Source of the DNA: Prunus persica
Taxonomy: Eukaryota > Streptophyta > Magnoliopsida > Rosales > Rosaceae
Direction: 5' to 3'
Assembly (NCBI RefSeq): GCF_000346465.2
Contig: NC_034009.1
Span: forward strand, 40,496,370 to 40,560,369
DNA: 64,000 nucleotides
A program made the translations under genes and the position numbers. Positions 43,483 to 53,759 of this stretch are shown piece by piece; position 1 is the first letter of the stretch, and every line of letters begins with the position of its first letter. Below the pieces are notes generated by a model that saw nothing but the letters and a program-made list of their open reading frames with translations, was not told the origin of the DNA and ran no database searches.

Positions 43483-43701
43483 TCAATGGTGGAGTTGGAG
43501 TTGGAGTTGGAGTTGGAGTTGGAGTTGGAGTTGGAGAGAGTGATAAAAAGAGGCCATAGATTGGACCATGGAATCAAACATCATTCGCTTCACTGACCTC
43601 CTCTTTGCTGGAATCACACTTGCAAAATTTGAAGTCTTTGGTTCAACGCATGTTTTTTTATTGCCTGCTGCAACCACTTCCTTACCTGGGTTCTTCTTCA
43701 T
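43483..43701 (-). pseudogene. Small-gene array copy B, C-terminus frameshifted
   Basis: The frame from the conserved ATG gives 72 aa: MKKNPGKEVVAAGNK, then the intact core SVIPAKRRSVKRMMFDSMVQ, SMASFYHSL, and then a Leu-Gln run (LQLQLQLQ) ending in HH-stop. Copies A, C and D have one more CT unit at this point and continue as Ser-Asn/Lys repeats with a NIIF or NII ending. Copy B's loss of two bases (near 43535-43541) therefore changes the reading frame of the GTTGGA repeat and removes the conserved C-terminus. A 949-bp element also lies between its TATA box and ORF. It could still make a shortened protein; I judge it a likely pseudogene. Confidence 0.65.
43491..43535. repeat. GGAGTT hexamer repeat within copy B
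   Basis: About seven units of GGAGTT/AACTCC in the coding region. It is longer than the same run in copies A, C and D, where it codes Ser-Asn or Ser-Lys. Confidence 0.9.
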
Positions 43702-43764
43702 TTCAACTTCAGCTGTCCTGTGTTCAACTTTTCCACCCCTTTTGCTTATCTTCTGGCTCTGTAA

Positions 43765-44713
43765 GAGCAACTACACCCATTTGTCCTTAGCCATGGCAAG
43801 GGGGGAGCTAGGGCAGTCACTATTCACGTGAATAGTGGTTGCCCTTGCAAATAGTATTTTGTGTTTGCACCCATTGCCATGGCTAAGGGCAATTACTATT
43901 CATTTTTTTGTTTTTTCACAACTTTTTTTTACTTAAATAATTAATTTGGATAATATTTTCGGATAAGATTTTTGGGTTCCTACGTGTCAATACTATTCAT
44001 ATCGGATAAGATTTTTTTTAGCGGAGGTGCAATATTGGCTAAGTATGAAAAATGGTTTTTCGGAATAATCATTTTCTCAAGATAATTTTTGGCGGCTTTT
44101 ATTCCTTACACATCAAATAAGAAAACTTGATTTTATGGAATTTTAATATGAAGTATATATTGACTTAATGAGCCATCATTTTTAGCCTAAATCGTATTTT
44201 GCACTAAAACCGATTTTTCATATTTTGATTTGGTGGGAATTTGATTTTCTAGTATTTTTATTTGAATCCAAATGGGGGGTACTTCCTTATTTACATTGTA
44301 AACTTAAGTAAATGGAGTAATATAGAGAGGAAAATATTGAGTATAAAGAGTGAATAATGATAGAAGTAGAAGAAAATGTACGAGGATTAGTGTTGAAAGT
44401 GAAGGGTATTGATAGGTATTTATAGAAGAAAAAATCTGACTTTTTTAGAATTTTTTTAAAAAAAATTAGATTTTTTTATAAAAAATTAGATTTTTTTATA
44501 AAAAATTAGGCGATGACGTCACGCTGACGCAGGCCGTGACGTCATCAGCCTGGGTTTGAACGCGGGCTGAAATGGCCCGAGGGCCAGCCCGAGTTGGTGG
44601 GTCCCACACGCAACTCGGGCCTGGGCTCCCCGCTGGAATGAGATTTTTTTTCCGCCCCCCCCCCCCCCCCCCCCCCCCCAGCCTTGGGCTGAGCCTCCCC
44701 GGTGGAGTTGCTC
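43765..44713. mobile_element. 949-bp TIR element with TAA target duplication (PIF/Harbinger-like)
   Basis: The left terminus is GAGCAACTACACCC. The right terminus GGTGGAGTTGCTC is its inverted partner (GAGCAACTCCACC). TAA flanks both sides (43762-43764 and 44714-44716). Paralogous copy A gives the empty site: CTGTGTAAGAGTGTTACG (42003-42020) is continuous where copy B is interrupted. A TWA target duplication fits PIF/Harbinger. No transposase is seen, so it is non-autonomous. It contains a C25 run. Confidence 0.82.
44655..44679. repeat. Homopolymer C25
   Basis: Twenty-five consecutive C residues within the TIR element near its right end. Its length is probably uncertain in the assembly. Confidence 0.95.
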
Positions 44714-45670
44714 TAAGTGTTACGTGTTTGATGAGTTTTGCAATGGTGTTAGGGGGGTTTGTTTGGGCTTGTTTATATAGACAAAAAAAAAAAAAAAAAA
44801 GGTTCGGAAACTACACAGACTGTTCGTCTAAAAAGATTTAGAGTTTATATTATTTTATTGGCAATACCCTTGAAACTTCGATCAAATCTGCTTTGCACCT
44901 CCAAATTCGGGGTATTGGTGTAAGGAAAACATAGGACACAACTCCAAGTTGCTTGGCCACCTCATGAATTTTGCAACGTAGAAAAAGAAAATGCTATTAA
45001 CTTTTAAAAATTTGCATATTTTTTATATTTTAAAATAATAAAATACTTGAATTAGACTCACTTGATAAACCTAGTAGTAAAAAGTCTTATATAGAGTCCA
45101 CGACAAAAAACTAAGTTTTTCATATAGACAAGGACATTACATTTCCCCATTAATGATGCTTTTATTTTCTATTCAACCATTTTCGCACGGTCTCCCTCCT
45201 CAAGATCTAAAAGCTTCATTATTATATTATTGTTAGATAAGTAATTCTGATTTTAGTGACTTTCTATAAAGACGATAAAGTAAATTTAAGTTTAAGTTAC
45301 AAAAAAAATTTTACTTTTGAAAAAAGTCAAAACTTTTCCGAAAAAGACAGAAAAACTTTTCAACTTTTAAACTAAAGACGTACAAATATAAAAGATTCTT
45401 TAGAAAATCCAAAAATAAGTAAGGATATTTTTGTCTATTTTAACTTCTTTTAAAAATATTTCTATCTCTTTTGACATTTTCTAAAATATCCCAGATTAAA
45501 TAAGTTCCTAAAAATTGAACTGTTCGAACTAACAAATCTAATTGATGATTGGATCCACTTGCAATATATATAGGTAAACATGCTTGGGATTGGGGCTACA
45601 TATACAGGGATGCAAGGAAACATTGTGGGCCAACTCAAGATTGTAAAATTATGCTTATGTTCCTGCCTTA
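44714..45670. other. Displaced upstream region of copy B, and spacer
   Basis: 44714 to about 45280 aligns with the upstream flank of copy A (42003-42580), including the TATA motif, GTTCGTCTAAAAAG and CTTGATAAACCTAGTAGTAA. It is followed by AT-rich spacer. No gene is seen. Confidence 0.65.
44772..44779 (-). promoter_or_regulatory. TATA box of small-gene copy B, separated from its ORF
   Basis: TATATAAA on the minus strand, now about 1070 bp from the copy B ATG. Removing the 949-bp element and one TAA would restore about 119 bp, matching copies A and D. Confidence 0.6.
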
Positions 45671-46724
45671 GAGCATTTCCAGCAAGGGGACCAAGGGGAG
45701 GGCTGGGGGCGCAAGTCCAAAATGTTGTTTTCAATAATAAAAAGTGGCTCGGGCAAGGAGTGGGATCCAGCGAACTGAGCTGGCCCGAGGGGAAAGCTGG
45801 CCCAAGCGCCAGCCAGCGTTTTGGAGATGATGTCAGTGAGCTGATGTCATGACGACGTCAGCTACAATTCCCCCCAACGGCTAGCTTCCATGTGGCGTGG
45901 GCTTGGCTCTTCGATCAGAATTTTTTCAGCAATTCAACGACAACTAATTTTTGTGCAATAAAAAAAAATAAAAAAAATAAAAAAATTACTGATTTTTTTT
46001 TCTCTATACCTTATTTCTATTTTCACCATTTAAGTAAATGTCTTTGTCCTTTTACTTTCATTTATTTTTATATTACTTCATTTACTTAAGTTTACAATGT
46101 AAATAAGGAAGTACCACCCATTTGGATTCAAATAAAAATACTAAAAAATCAAATTCCCACCAAATCAAAATATGAAAAATCAGTTTTAGTGCAAAATACG
46201 ATTTAGGCTAAAAATAATGGCTCATTAAGTCAATATATACTTCATACTAAAATCCCATAAAATCAAGTTTTCTTATTTGATGTGTAAGGAATAAAAGCTG
46301 CCAAAAATTATCTTGAGAAAATGATTATTCCGAAAAACCATTTTTTATACTTAGTCAATATTGCACATCCGCTAAAAAAAATTATGGGTCCGCCAGTATC
46401 TATAAATACCAACCAATACTCTTCACTTTTAACACCAAATCCTCATACATTTTTTTTCTTCTATAAATACCAACCAATACAACTAATAAAATAAAATCTT
46501 ATCCGAAAATATTATCCCAATTAATTGTTTAGGTTAAAAAAGTTGTGAAAAAAACAAAAAAATGAATAGTATTTGCCATGACAAAGGGCAACTGTTGGAA
46601 ACACACATTGCTTAATATGGTAAGGGCAGCTACTATTCACGTGAATAGTAGCTGCCCTAGCCGCCCCGCCCCCCCGCGGGCGCCCCCCCTTGCCATGACA
46701 AAGGACAAACTGCTGGAAGTGCTC
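45671..46724. mobile_element. 1054-bp TIR element with TTA target duplication (same family)
   Basis: Ends GAGCATTTCCAGCA and (inverted) GAGCACTTCCAGCA, flanked by TTA at 45668-45670 and 46725-46727. Its interior from about 46075 to 46510 is the reverse complement of about 43925-44315 in the TAA-flanked element (e.g. TTTACAATGTAAATAAGGAA here against TTCCTTATTTACATTGTAAA there). The two are therefore related and lie in opposite orientation. No transposase frame was found. Confidence 0.82.
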
Positions 46725-46727
46725 TTA

Positions 46728-47701
46728 GCAGCCTTATCAACCTTAGTTACTTGCATGGTAAATGACATTTTTCCCAATTTACATTTTCTTTTCTGTATGA
46801 TTGGAGGAAATGCAGGTTTGTTGATTCTGAATGCATGTATTCAAACTAGATAACCAGAGTCAAATGAAATTCATATAATATTCAAGTCCACATCCTCATA
46901 TTGCTTGTTCTGTTTTATTAGAATGGACATTGGAAAATTAAGCCCCCAGAGTGAGTGGTATAGCAATCATAGAAAGATTTGCAGAGGATTTCTATGACCT
47001 TAAAACTACGAAAGCAAATATTTGAAGAGGGTTTATATGATCTTAAAACAATGAAATCAAAGATTTTCTGCCCTCTTCTTCATTGGAGTTGACATGGAGT
47101 CATGGACTTCAGAACATTTTTCTTTGTACACCATGCAGATGCTATTACCTTTCGTTGATTTTACCATTTTCATTTTCACGTAGTCTGCTAATAAGTTATA
47201 ATTAGAATAGGTCAAAGTTCAATTCCATGAGACTGTGATAGCTTCTAATGCAGACATGGCATAAGTTTGTAAATTTTGTAAAATAATACTAAGAAAAAGA
47301 CTAGTTGGGTGAACAATGGGCTGAAGTTTGGGCCATGTGTGGGAGGTTTGGTTTAGGGCTCTAGTAATTTGATATTCTATAGTGAGGGCCTTATATAAGA
47401 TCTTTAGATGAGACCATATCTCTTAATCGATGAATCAAATTGATTTGCATGACTCATCTAGTAATACTTTGTTGGGCATGAGACTTAACATTTTATAGGC
47501 CTAATGTGATAATAAGGGCAAAGCAGTCTTAGCAACTCCAGTTCGGTTCGAACTAGTTATTTTTTATTTTTTATATTTAAATTTATTATGGTGATAATCG
47601 GAATTGAAATCGAATCCAATCAGTCTTGTTTGGTTTTTTATAACCAAAGTTGACTTTTTAATCAACACGATTTTTTCAGTTTTTTTGGGCCCGATTCAGA
47701 T
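46728..47701. other. Array unit without a recognisable small gene
   Basis: It has the array marker GAGTCAAATGAAATTCATATAATATTC (about 46857) and CTTGCATGGTAAATGACATT (about 46751), which recur at 51567-51670. The following gene body is absent; the next TIR element begins at 47702. Confidence 0.5.
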
Positions 47702-48690
47702 AGCGTTTGGTAGTGTTTAAATTTTAAAAAAAGCTGCTTTAATAAAAATTATGCCAAACCATGGTGTTTGGTAAACATCATAAATGAGCTTTTTAAAAAA
47801 ATTGCGGTCAATCACCGCTATTTTTTCAAAGCAGGCAAAACCCAGCTTTTAAAAGCTGCTTTAAAAAAAATTTAACCGGTGGTTTAATGAATGTTTTACT
47901 TTCCCATAATGCCCTCACTTATTTTTCAAATAGACAGTCCTTGTCCCTCCAATACAAATCGAGCGACGCAAACTCCTCTTCTTCTCCATTCTGCAAACTC
48001 CCATTTTCTTCTTCGTTCTGTTCATTCACAACCATCCCTCTTCCTATTCGTTCTACCTCACATCCCTTTTTCTATTCGTCGTCTGCAACAAACCCCACCC
48101 AAGCTCCAACCACAACCACAACCTCCGACCATGGGCTGTGCTTGGACTGTAGACGACGATGATGACTGTGCAAGGAGGACGACTTCTCTGGGCAGAGGGA
48201 GAAAAATAGAACAAGGAGAAGGAGTAGAAGAGAACATTTTTTAAAAGAAAAAAAATTTGCAGAGAGAAAGGAGAAGAAGCAGGTGATAGGAAGAAGGAGA
48301 AGAAGAAGATGAAAAAGGAGCAGCAGAAAGGGATGCAGAGATCTGGAAAAAAAAAAGATTCAAAGAGACGAAAATGTTCTGACTCAGAAAAATTGTAAAT
48401 TAAAAAAAGAAAAAAAAATGTAGCGTAAAGGTTTTTTTATATTTTTTATTTTAAATTTAAGTAGAAAAAGAAATAAGAAAACAACAAATAATTTCATCAT
48501 GATTCATGTCCTTTTTTGTCATTATACACACTAAAAGCAATTTTGATAAAATTTTACCAAACACTTTGATTACTCACAACACTTTTTCAAATATAGTTTA
48601 CAAAACGCCTAACTGATTTTTTTAACAGCTGATTATTCTCACAGCACAACAGAAGCAGTTTTTTTAAAAGCACAACAATACCAAACTAAC
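47702..48690. mobile_element. TIR element with GTTTGGTA termini
   Basis: The left end AGCGTTTGGTAGTGTTTAAA is matched by the reverse complement of the right end, AGTTAGTTTGGTATTGTTGT. Just inside, both have AAAAGCTGCTTT-like tracts. This layout resembles widespread hAT- or Harbinger-like MITEs. Target duplication was not resolved. A Ser/Pro-rich open frame inside (47891-48244) is not a recognisable transposase. Confidence 0.6.
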
Positions 48691-50202
48691 TCTCAATTTA
48701 ATTTACCATTTTCGATTCTGATGCCAACCTCTAGTTTGTGAGCCTTTCGGCCTCCTTGGAGACAAGTTTGGGCCCTTAGATGTACTGTTTTTGAGAGTGT
48801 TTCCTTTATAGCCAAAGGCCCGTGAAATTATATGATTTGTTAGTTGGGCTTTTTCTACCAGAAAGGTTTTCTTTTCTTAATCTTCAGCGTCATTAGGAAC
48901 AAATGGCATGTCTCAAATTGAATTATTGATCTCTCCTGTTTATCCCATTCCTCCAGTAAATTGCTATTAAGCCAAGACAAAAAAAAGAAGCTTATAGTTG
49001 TTAGTAGAAGTTACAAAAAAAATTTGAATCAGGCCCCTGCTTGGTGAAGGAATTAAAGAAATACCGATTAATTTTCACATATATTCAATCAGGCCACTGC
49101 TTGATTTTATTTATTTAAAAAAAAAAAAAAACTTATAAGCCCTCTGTCATGAAGAAGTAAATTAAGAATAAATTTATAGCAGCAGCAGCTGTATTGCTTT
49201 CCATTGTCTTTTTTCTGTGATGGAGGGATGGCTTTCTTCATTCTAGAATCTTAATTCCAACCAGACAAGAGGGGGACCCGAGTGAAATGAAATTCATATA
49301 ATATTCTAATTCCACACTAATCAATAATGTAAGGGGAATAAGAACAGTAATTATTGAATTGATCCCCAATATGGTAGTATGTTCACACAGTGAAAGCAAA
49401 GTGCAGAGGATGATTAGTATGACTTTAGGACATTGAAAACAAATTAAGCAAACATTTTCTCTGTTCTTGGCATGGACTAGAGCTAACTAAACGATCTTTC
49501 TTGGGGGACAAATTATAATTTATAATATCCTCCAAAAAATTTACTCTAAATTCATTTTGGAGTTTATACTATTTTATTAGCTTAATTACACCAATACCCC
49601 TGAAACTTTAATCAAATCTACTTTGCACCTCCAAACTTAGGAGGTATTGGTGTAGTTAAGCCTATTTTATTTTCTCATGCTAGATTTTGTCTAGATCTCA
49701 GGGGACCATACTCAATGTTGTTTCTCGTTTCACCCTCTTCTGGATAGGTCAATATTTTCCATCAGAATAAAAACACTGTCCCCAAGAAAAAACACACTTT
49801 GTGTCTTCTATTTCTCAACTTCTCCACACCTTTACATTGACAAACCATAGAATTCCACTATGGCACAAATTTTGTAAAGTTACAGACCAAAATTAAGCTA
49901 CTTTCGGTTTGATTGATTCCAAGGAATTACAATGATGAAATAGAAACGCACTTGATTTCCCAAATGGGTTTTGGTTTTGAAATCTTTAAAATTTGATAAT
50001 GTCCTCTTTTAGAAGCTCATCCATATAAGATTAAGATTAACTAATGATTCTATAAAATTTATGAACTGACGTACTTTAAGAAAACAATATAACCTTTAGA
50101 AGCTCTACTTTCTTTGCTTTACTAGCCCTTTTGCACGTGCGAAAGTGTACTCCATGCGACTTAAAATTTTCTTATTTTATCTTTTGCACTTAGTTTCATA
50201 AC

Positions 50203-50236
<34 letters not shown>

Positions 50237-50626
50237 TGATATTCTAAATTACTTTAATCTATGAGAAGGAGAATCCAACTTGGATACAAGGGGAACAGAC
50301 TCACTGTTGTGGCCAACTACCCTAACCCTATGTTTGAATTATCACCATCTCCATAAAGCTGACTTTAATAACCTCTGACAATATGCATGAATCTATCTCT
50401 GGCAATTTCGTTTTGTGAAATAAGTTAAAACTCTAATTAATTAAGACAGTACAAACATGTAGAAACCAGAAAACATGTGTCTACGAAGACATTATAGTTT
50501 CCAAGTAGATTACAACGACTTCAGAATAACACATGATAATGTTGATACATAACAACAACAAACGTAAGCTGAGATTGAGAGAACAAAGGACATCGAAAGG
50601 TCATGGGCAACACATAGACATAGCCA
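48691..50626. other. Spacer before array copy C
   Basis: It contains the array marker GAAATGAAATTCATATAATATTC (about 49284), the 83-bp palindromic MITE at 49579-49661, and an (AT)n run at about 50202-50227. No gene is seen. Confidence 0.55.
49579..49661. mobile_element. 83-bp palindromic MITE with 10-bp target duplication
   Basis: The arms GCTTAATTACACCAATACC (49580-49598) and its inverted partner ending at 49661 differ at one base. The direct repeat CTATTTTATT flanks both sides (49569-49578 and 49662-49671). Internal sequence TGAAACTTTAATCAAATCTACTTTGCACC also occurs, worn, near 42175 and 44872 in the upstream flanks of copies A and B. Confidence 0.7.
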
Positions 50627-50863
50627 TTAATTTTTGGATGGGTGGGGAAATATGATATTGGTGTTCTTGGTTGTAGCCTCATTGGACTTGGAGTTGGAGA
50701 GAGGGTGAAAAAGAGAGGCCATAGATCGAACCATGGAATCAAACATCATTCGCTTCACTGACCTCCTCTTTGCTGGAATTACACTTGCAAAGTTAGAAAT
50801 CTTCGGTTTAAAGCACGTTGTGTTGTTGCCTGCAACCACTGCCTTACTTGGGTTCTTCTTCAT
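50627..50863 (-). CDS. Small basic protein of unknown function, array copy C
   Basis: 78 aa from the ATG conserved in all copies: MKKNPSKAVVAGNN, core SVIPAKRRSVKRMMFDSMVR, SMASLFHPLSNSKSNE, and end NTNIIFPHPSKN. An in-frame ATG at 50896 could add 11 residues (MISEEMTGHLE), but these are not shared with copies A, B and D. The Ser-Asn repeat is the shortest of the four. A TATA-like run lies at about 50940-50968. The family is not recognised. Confidence 0.7.
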   Translation of the reverse strand: MKKNPSKAVVAGNNTTCFKPKISNFASVIPAKRRSVKRMMFDSMVRSMASLFHPLSNSKSNEATTKNTNIIFPHPSKN

Positions 50864-50911
50864 TTCCAAGTGACCTGTCATTTCCTCAGAAATCATTTGA
50901 TCAGTTTGCAA

Positions 50912-53222
50912 GAGTGTGGGGTTTTGAGCAGCTGATATACATATATAAATATATATAAAGTTATTTTAATGAAAACATTTGTCTAGTGTTATGGTTGGAT
51001 GACTAAATGACTTCGGATTAACAAATCATATTGATATATAGTTGGGCCCACTTGCACTAAATGTTTGGGATTAGTGCTACACAAAGAGATGTAAGGAAAC
51101 ATTGTGGGCCAGCTGAAGATTATAAAACTCTGCTTATGCCCCTACCTGCCTCCTTCCTAAATTCTATCTAAGACTGAATTACTCTCTCCCTCGTCCTCCT
51201 CGTCTTCGTCGTAGTCCATGCACAACGGTCACCGTACGCAAAGAGAGTTGTTGCCTAAATATATGGCATGCTCAACAGAATGTTTAAGGGATGTAAAGAG
51301 GTGGGGGAATAGAGTAGAATTACTTCCTTATTTTGAATATAAATGATAGTCTAAACTACAATAGGGAGGAGAGTTTCACATACACACTGACGTAGCCTAT
51401 GAAGATTCGAATCAAACACTCATCTGCAAATCAATAGTATTTTTCAATGGGCTAGATCTTGTTGGATTTTCCTTTCATTTTCTTTTTAGTTAATTAGATG
51501 GGGGTGAAATTAGATTCGCTCTATAGTAAGGGCAAAAGTCTTTGCAGCCCTTTCACCCTTAGCTACTTGCATGACAAATGACAATTTTCCCAATTTACTT
51601 GTTCTTATTCTGTTTATTGGAGGAAATGCAGGCGTGCCTGGGCATATATTCAAACCAGACGAGTGGACCGGAGTCAAATGAAAATCATATAATATTCAAA
51701 TGCACATAAATTATTATTCAAAGGACTTTTCAAATCATATTTTCGCATAGTCATATATTATTTGACCTGTTTTGTTACAGGCGACATTGGAAATTGGCGC
51801 AAAGTCAATTAACAACTGTTAGTAGTGAATTAGGGCACAGAGCCAGAGTCGTTTTGAAATCTTCAAAGATTTTTAGAGGATTTGTATGACTTAAAAAAAC
51901 GAAAGCAAAGATTTGCAGTCTTGCAGAGGATTTCTCTATGAAGGGTTAAGATCTTCTAATGTATACTCTCGCAAAAAAAAAAAGAAAAAAAGATCATCGA
52001 AAGCACACGATTGTGGTAGCTTCTAATGCGGACATGCCATAAATTTTGTAAATGTTGTACATATGGTACTTGAAAACAAGACGAGTTATTATTATTATTA
52101 TTTTTTACCTGAGTCAAATGAAATTCATGTACTACTCAAGCTTCATGATATTATTTGGGCTCTGCAAAGTCAAAGCATACGCATTAACAACAGTTACTAG
52201 TGACCGTATTTCCAAAGGATTTGTGTGACCGTATAAAACAATGAAAGCAAAGATTTGCAGAAGATTTGTGTAATCTTAGAACAATCAAAGCAAAGATTTT
52301 CCGTGTAGTCCTTCTTCTTTGGACATGGACTTTGAGCTATCAAAAGATCTTGGGAGGGCCACACACATCATCCTCTAACAACTCATTTTGAACTGCAGAG
52401 CCTTGTCCTTGCACTGATGCAATTCCCTTTCATGCCAGATTTTATGTAGATCTCAATAGCACATGCTCAATCTTCTTCTTTTTTCTGTTGATTTTTACCA
52501 TGTCACATGGTCAACTAATCAGTTATGATTAAAATAGGTTAAAGTTCAATCTCTTCCAATGTTTAAGACTGAGGTGAGGTAGTTTCTAATGCGGACATGG
52601 CATAAATTTTTGTAACTTTTCCGACTAAATTGAGATTCTTTTGGTTTGGCTCAAAAAAATTTCGGTTGTGAAATCAAAGCTCATTCAAGGAATATTAACT
52701 ATCAAACCAAAAACTTTTTCCAAGCCAAATAAATGGGTTCCGATCGGTTTAGCCCTTTGATTCTAATCGAACAAAATTCCGTTGGTTTCTAAATTTAACA
52801 GTTTATGGATGTTCACTTTAGACGCTCTCTATGTATGATAACCATGCAATAAGACTTTGGCATATACACCATCTCCTAGTAGCAGATATTCATAACCTCT
52901 CAAACGTAAGCTTCTTAGTAGATAATTCAAATAGTTGCAATTGGCAACCCCAGGATTAATCTACTAGTCTATACCCTTATTTGTCAATGTATATGCATGA
53001 AGGCTCTGGAAAATTTTGTTTTGTGAAATAATTAATCACTTAAATTAAGACAAGTACAGACGATTAGAAACCAGTAAACATCCTAATATACTGCAAGAAT
53101 TTCAAAATGACACGATAATTATTTTGGGACATGACCATATCTATATAGATTAATTGAGTCTAGCTAGGTGACAACAACAGCAAGAACAATAGCTGAGCCT
53201 GAGATTGAGAACAAAGACATTA
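50912..53222. other. Spacer with at least two array markers, no gene
   Basis: AGTCAAATGAAAATCATATAATATTC (about 51666) and GAGTCAAATGAAATTCATGTACTA (about 52112) are two copies of the array marker. Repeated phrases such as GCAAAGATTTGCAGA recur (51847-52260). Only the last unit is followed by a gene, copy D. Confidence 0.55.
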
Positions 53223-53468
53223 TTAATTTTGGGAAGGGTCGCGAAATATGATATTGGTGTTCTTGGTTGTAGCCTCAGTGGACTTGGACTTGGACTTGGA
53301 GAGAGAGTGAAAAAAAGAGGCCATAGATTGGACCATGGAATCAAACATCATTCGCTTCACTGACCTCCTTTTTGCTGGAATCACACTTGCAAAATTTGAA
53401 GTCTTTGGTTTAGAGCATGTTGTTTTGTTGCCTGCTGCAACCACTTCCTTACCTGGGTTCTTCTTCAT
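53223..53468 (-). CDS. Small basic protein of unknown function, array copy D
   Basis: 81 aa: MKKNPGKEVVAAGNKTTC, core SVIPAKRRSVKRMMFDSMVQ, SMASFFHSLSKSKSKST, end NTNIIFRDPSQN. The frame is open upstream to an AG at 53516-53517 (TTTTAG then AAGATAACC), so a short 5' exon is possible but has no clear ATG. A TATA box is at 53590-53597. This copy has the cleanest promoter-ORF arrangement after copy A. Confidence 0.7.
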   Translation of the reverse strand: MKKNPGKEVVAAGNKTTCSKPKTSNFASVIPAKRRSVKRMMFDSMVQSMASFFHSLSKSKSKSTEATTKNTNIIFRDPSQN

Positions 53469-53589
53469 TTCCTCAGATGGGTTCAGCTTTTCCACCACTT
53501 TGGTTATCTTCTAAAATTCTGCAATGGATTATGGTTATGTGTTTGTTGAGTTTGCAAGAATGTGATGGAGGCTTTGAGCAGCTGTTTAC

Positions 53590-53597
53590 TTTATATA
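53590..53597 (-). promoter_or_regulatory. TATA box of small-gene copy D
   Basis: TATATAAA on the minus strand, about 122 bp before the ATG at 53468, next to TTTGAGCAGCTG, which is shared with the copy C upstream region. Confidence 0.6.
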
Positions 53598-53759
53598 CAG
53601 CATTTTTGGGAACTACACAACAAAAGGAAGCAAGGAAACACTGTGGCCCGGTTGACCATTGGGGACACACCATTAACCCACCCACCCATGCTAAGAATTA
53701 CAGGGTAGAAAAAGAAATCCTATTCCAATTTTTCATCGTGCATATTTATTTTCTATAAT

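Noticed and set aside
47887..48244. Ser/Pro-rich frames as a host gene
   Set aside because: They lie wholly within the GTTTGGTA-terminus element and overlap each other in two frames; no family is recognised.
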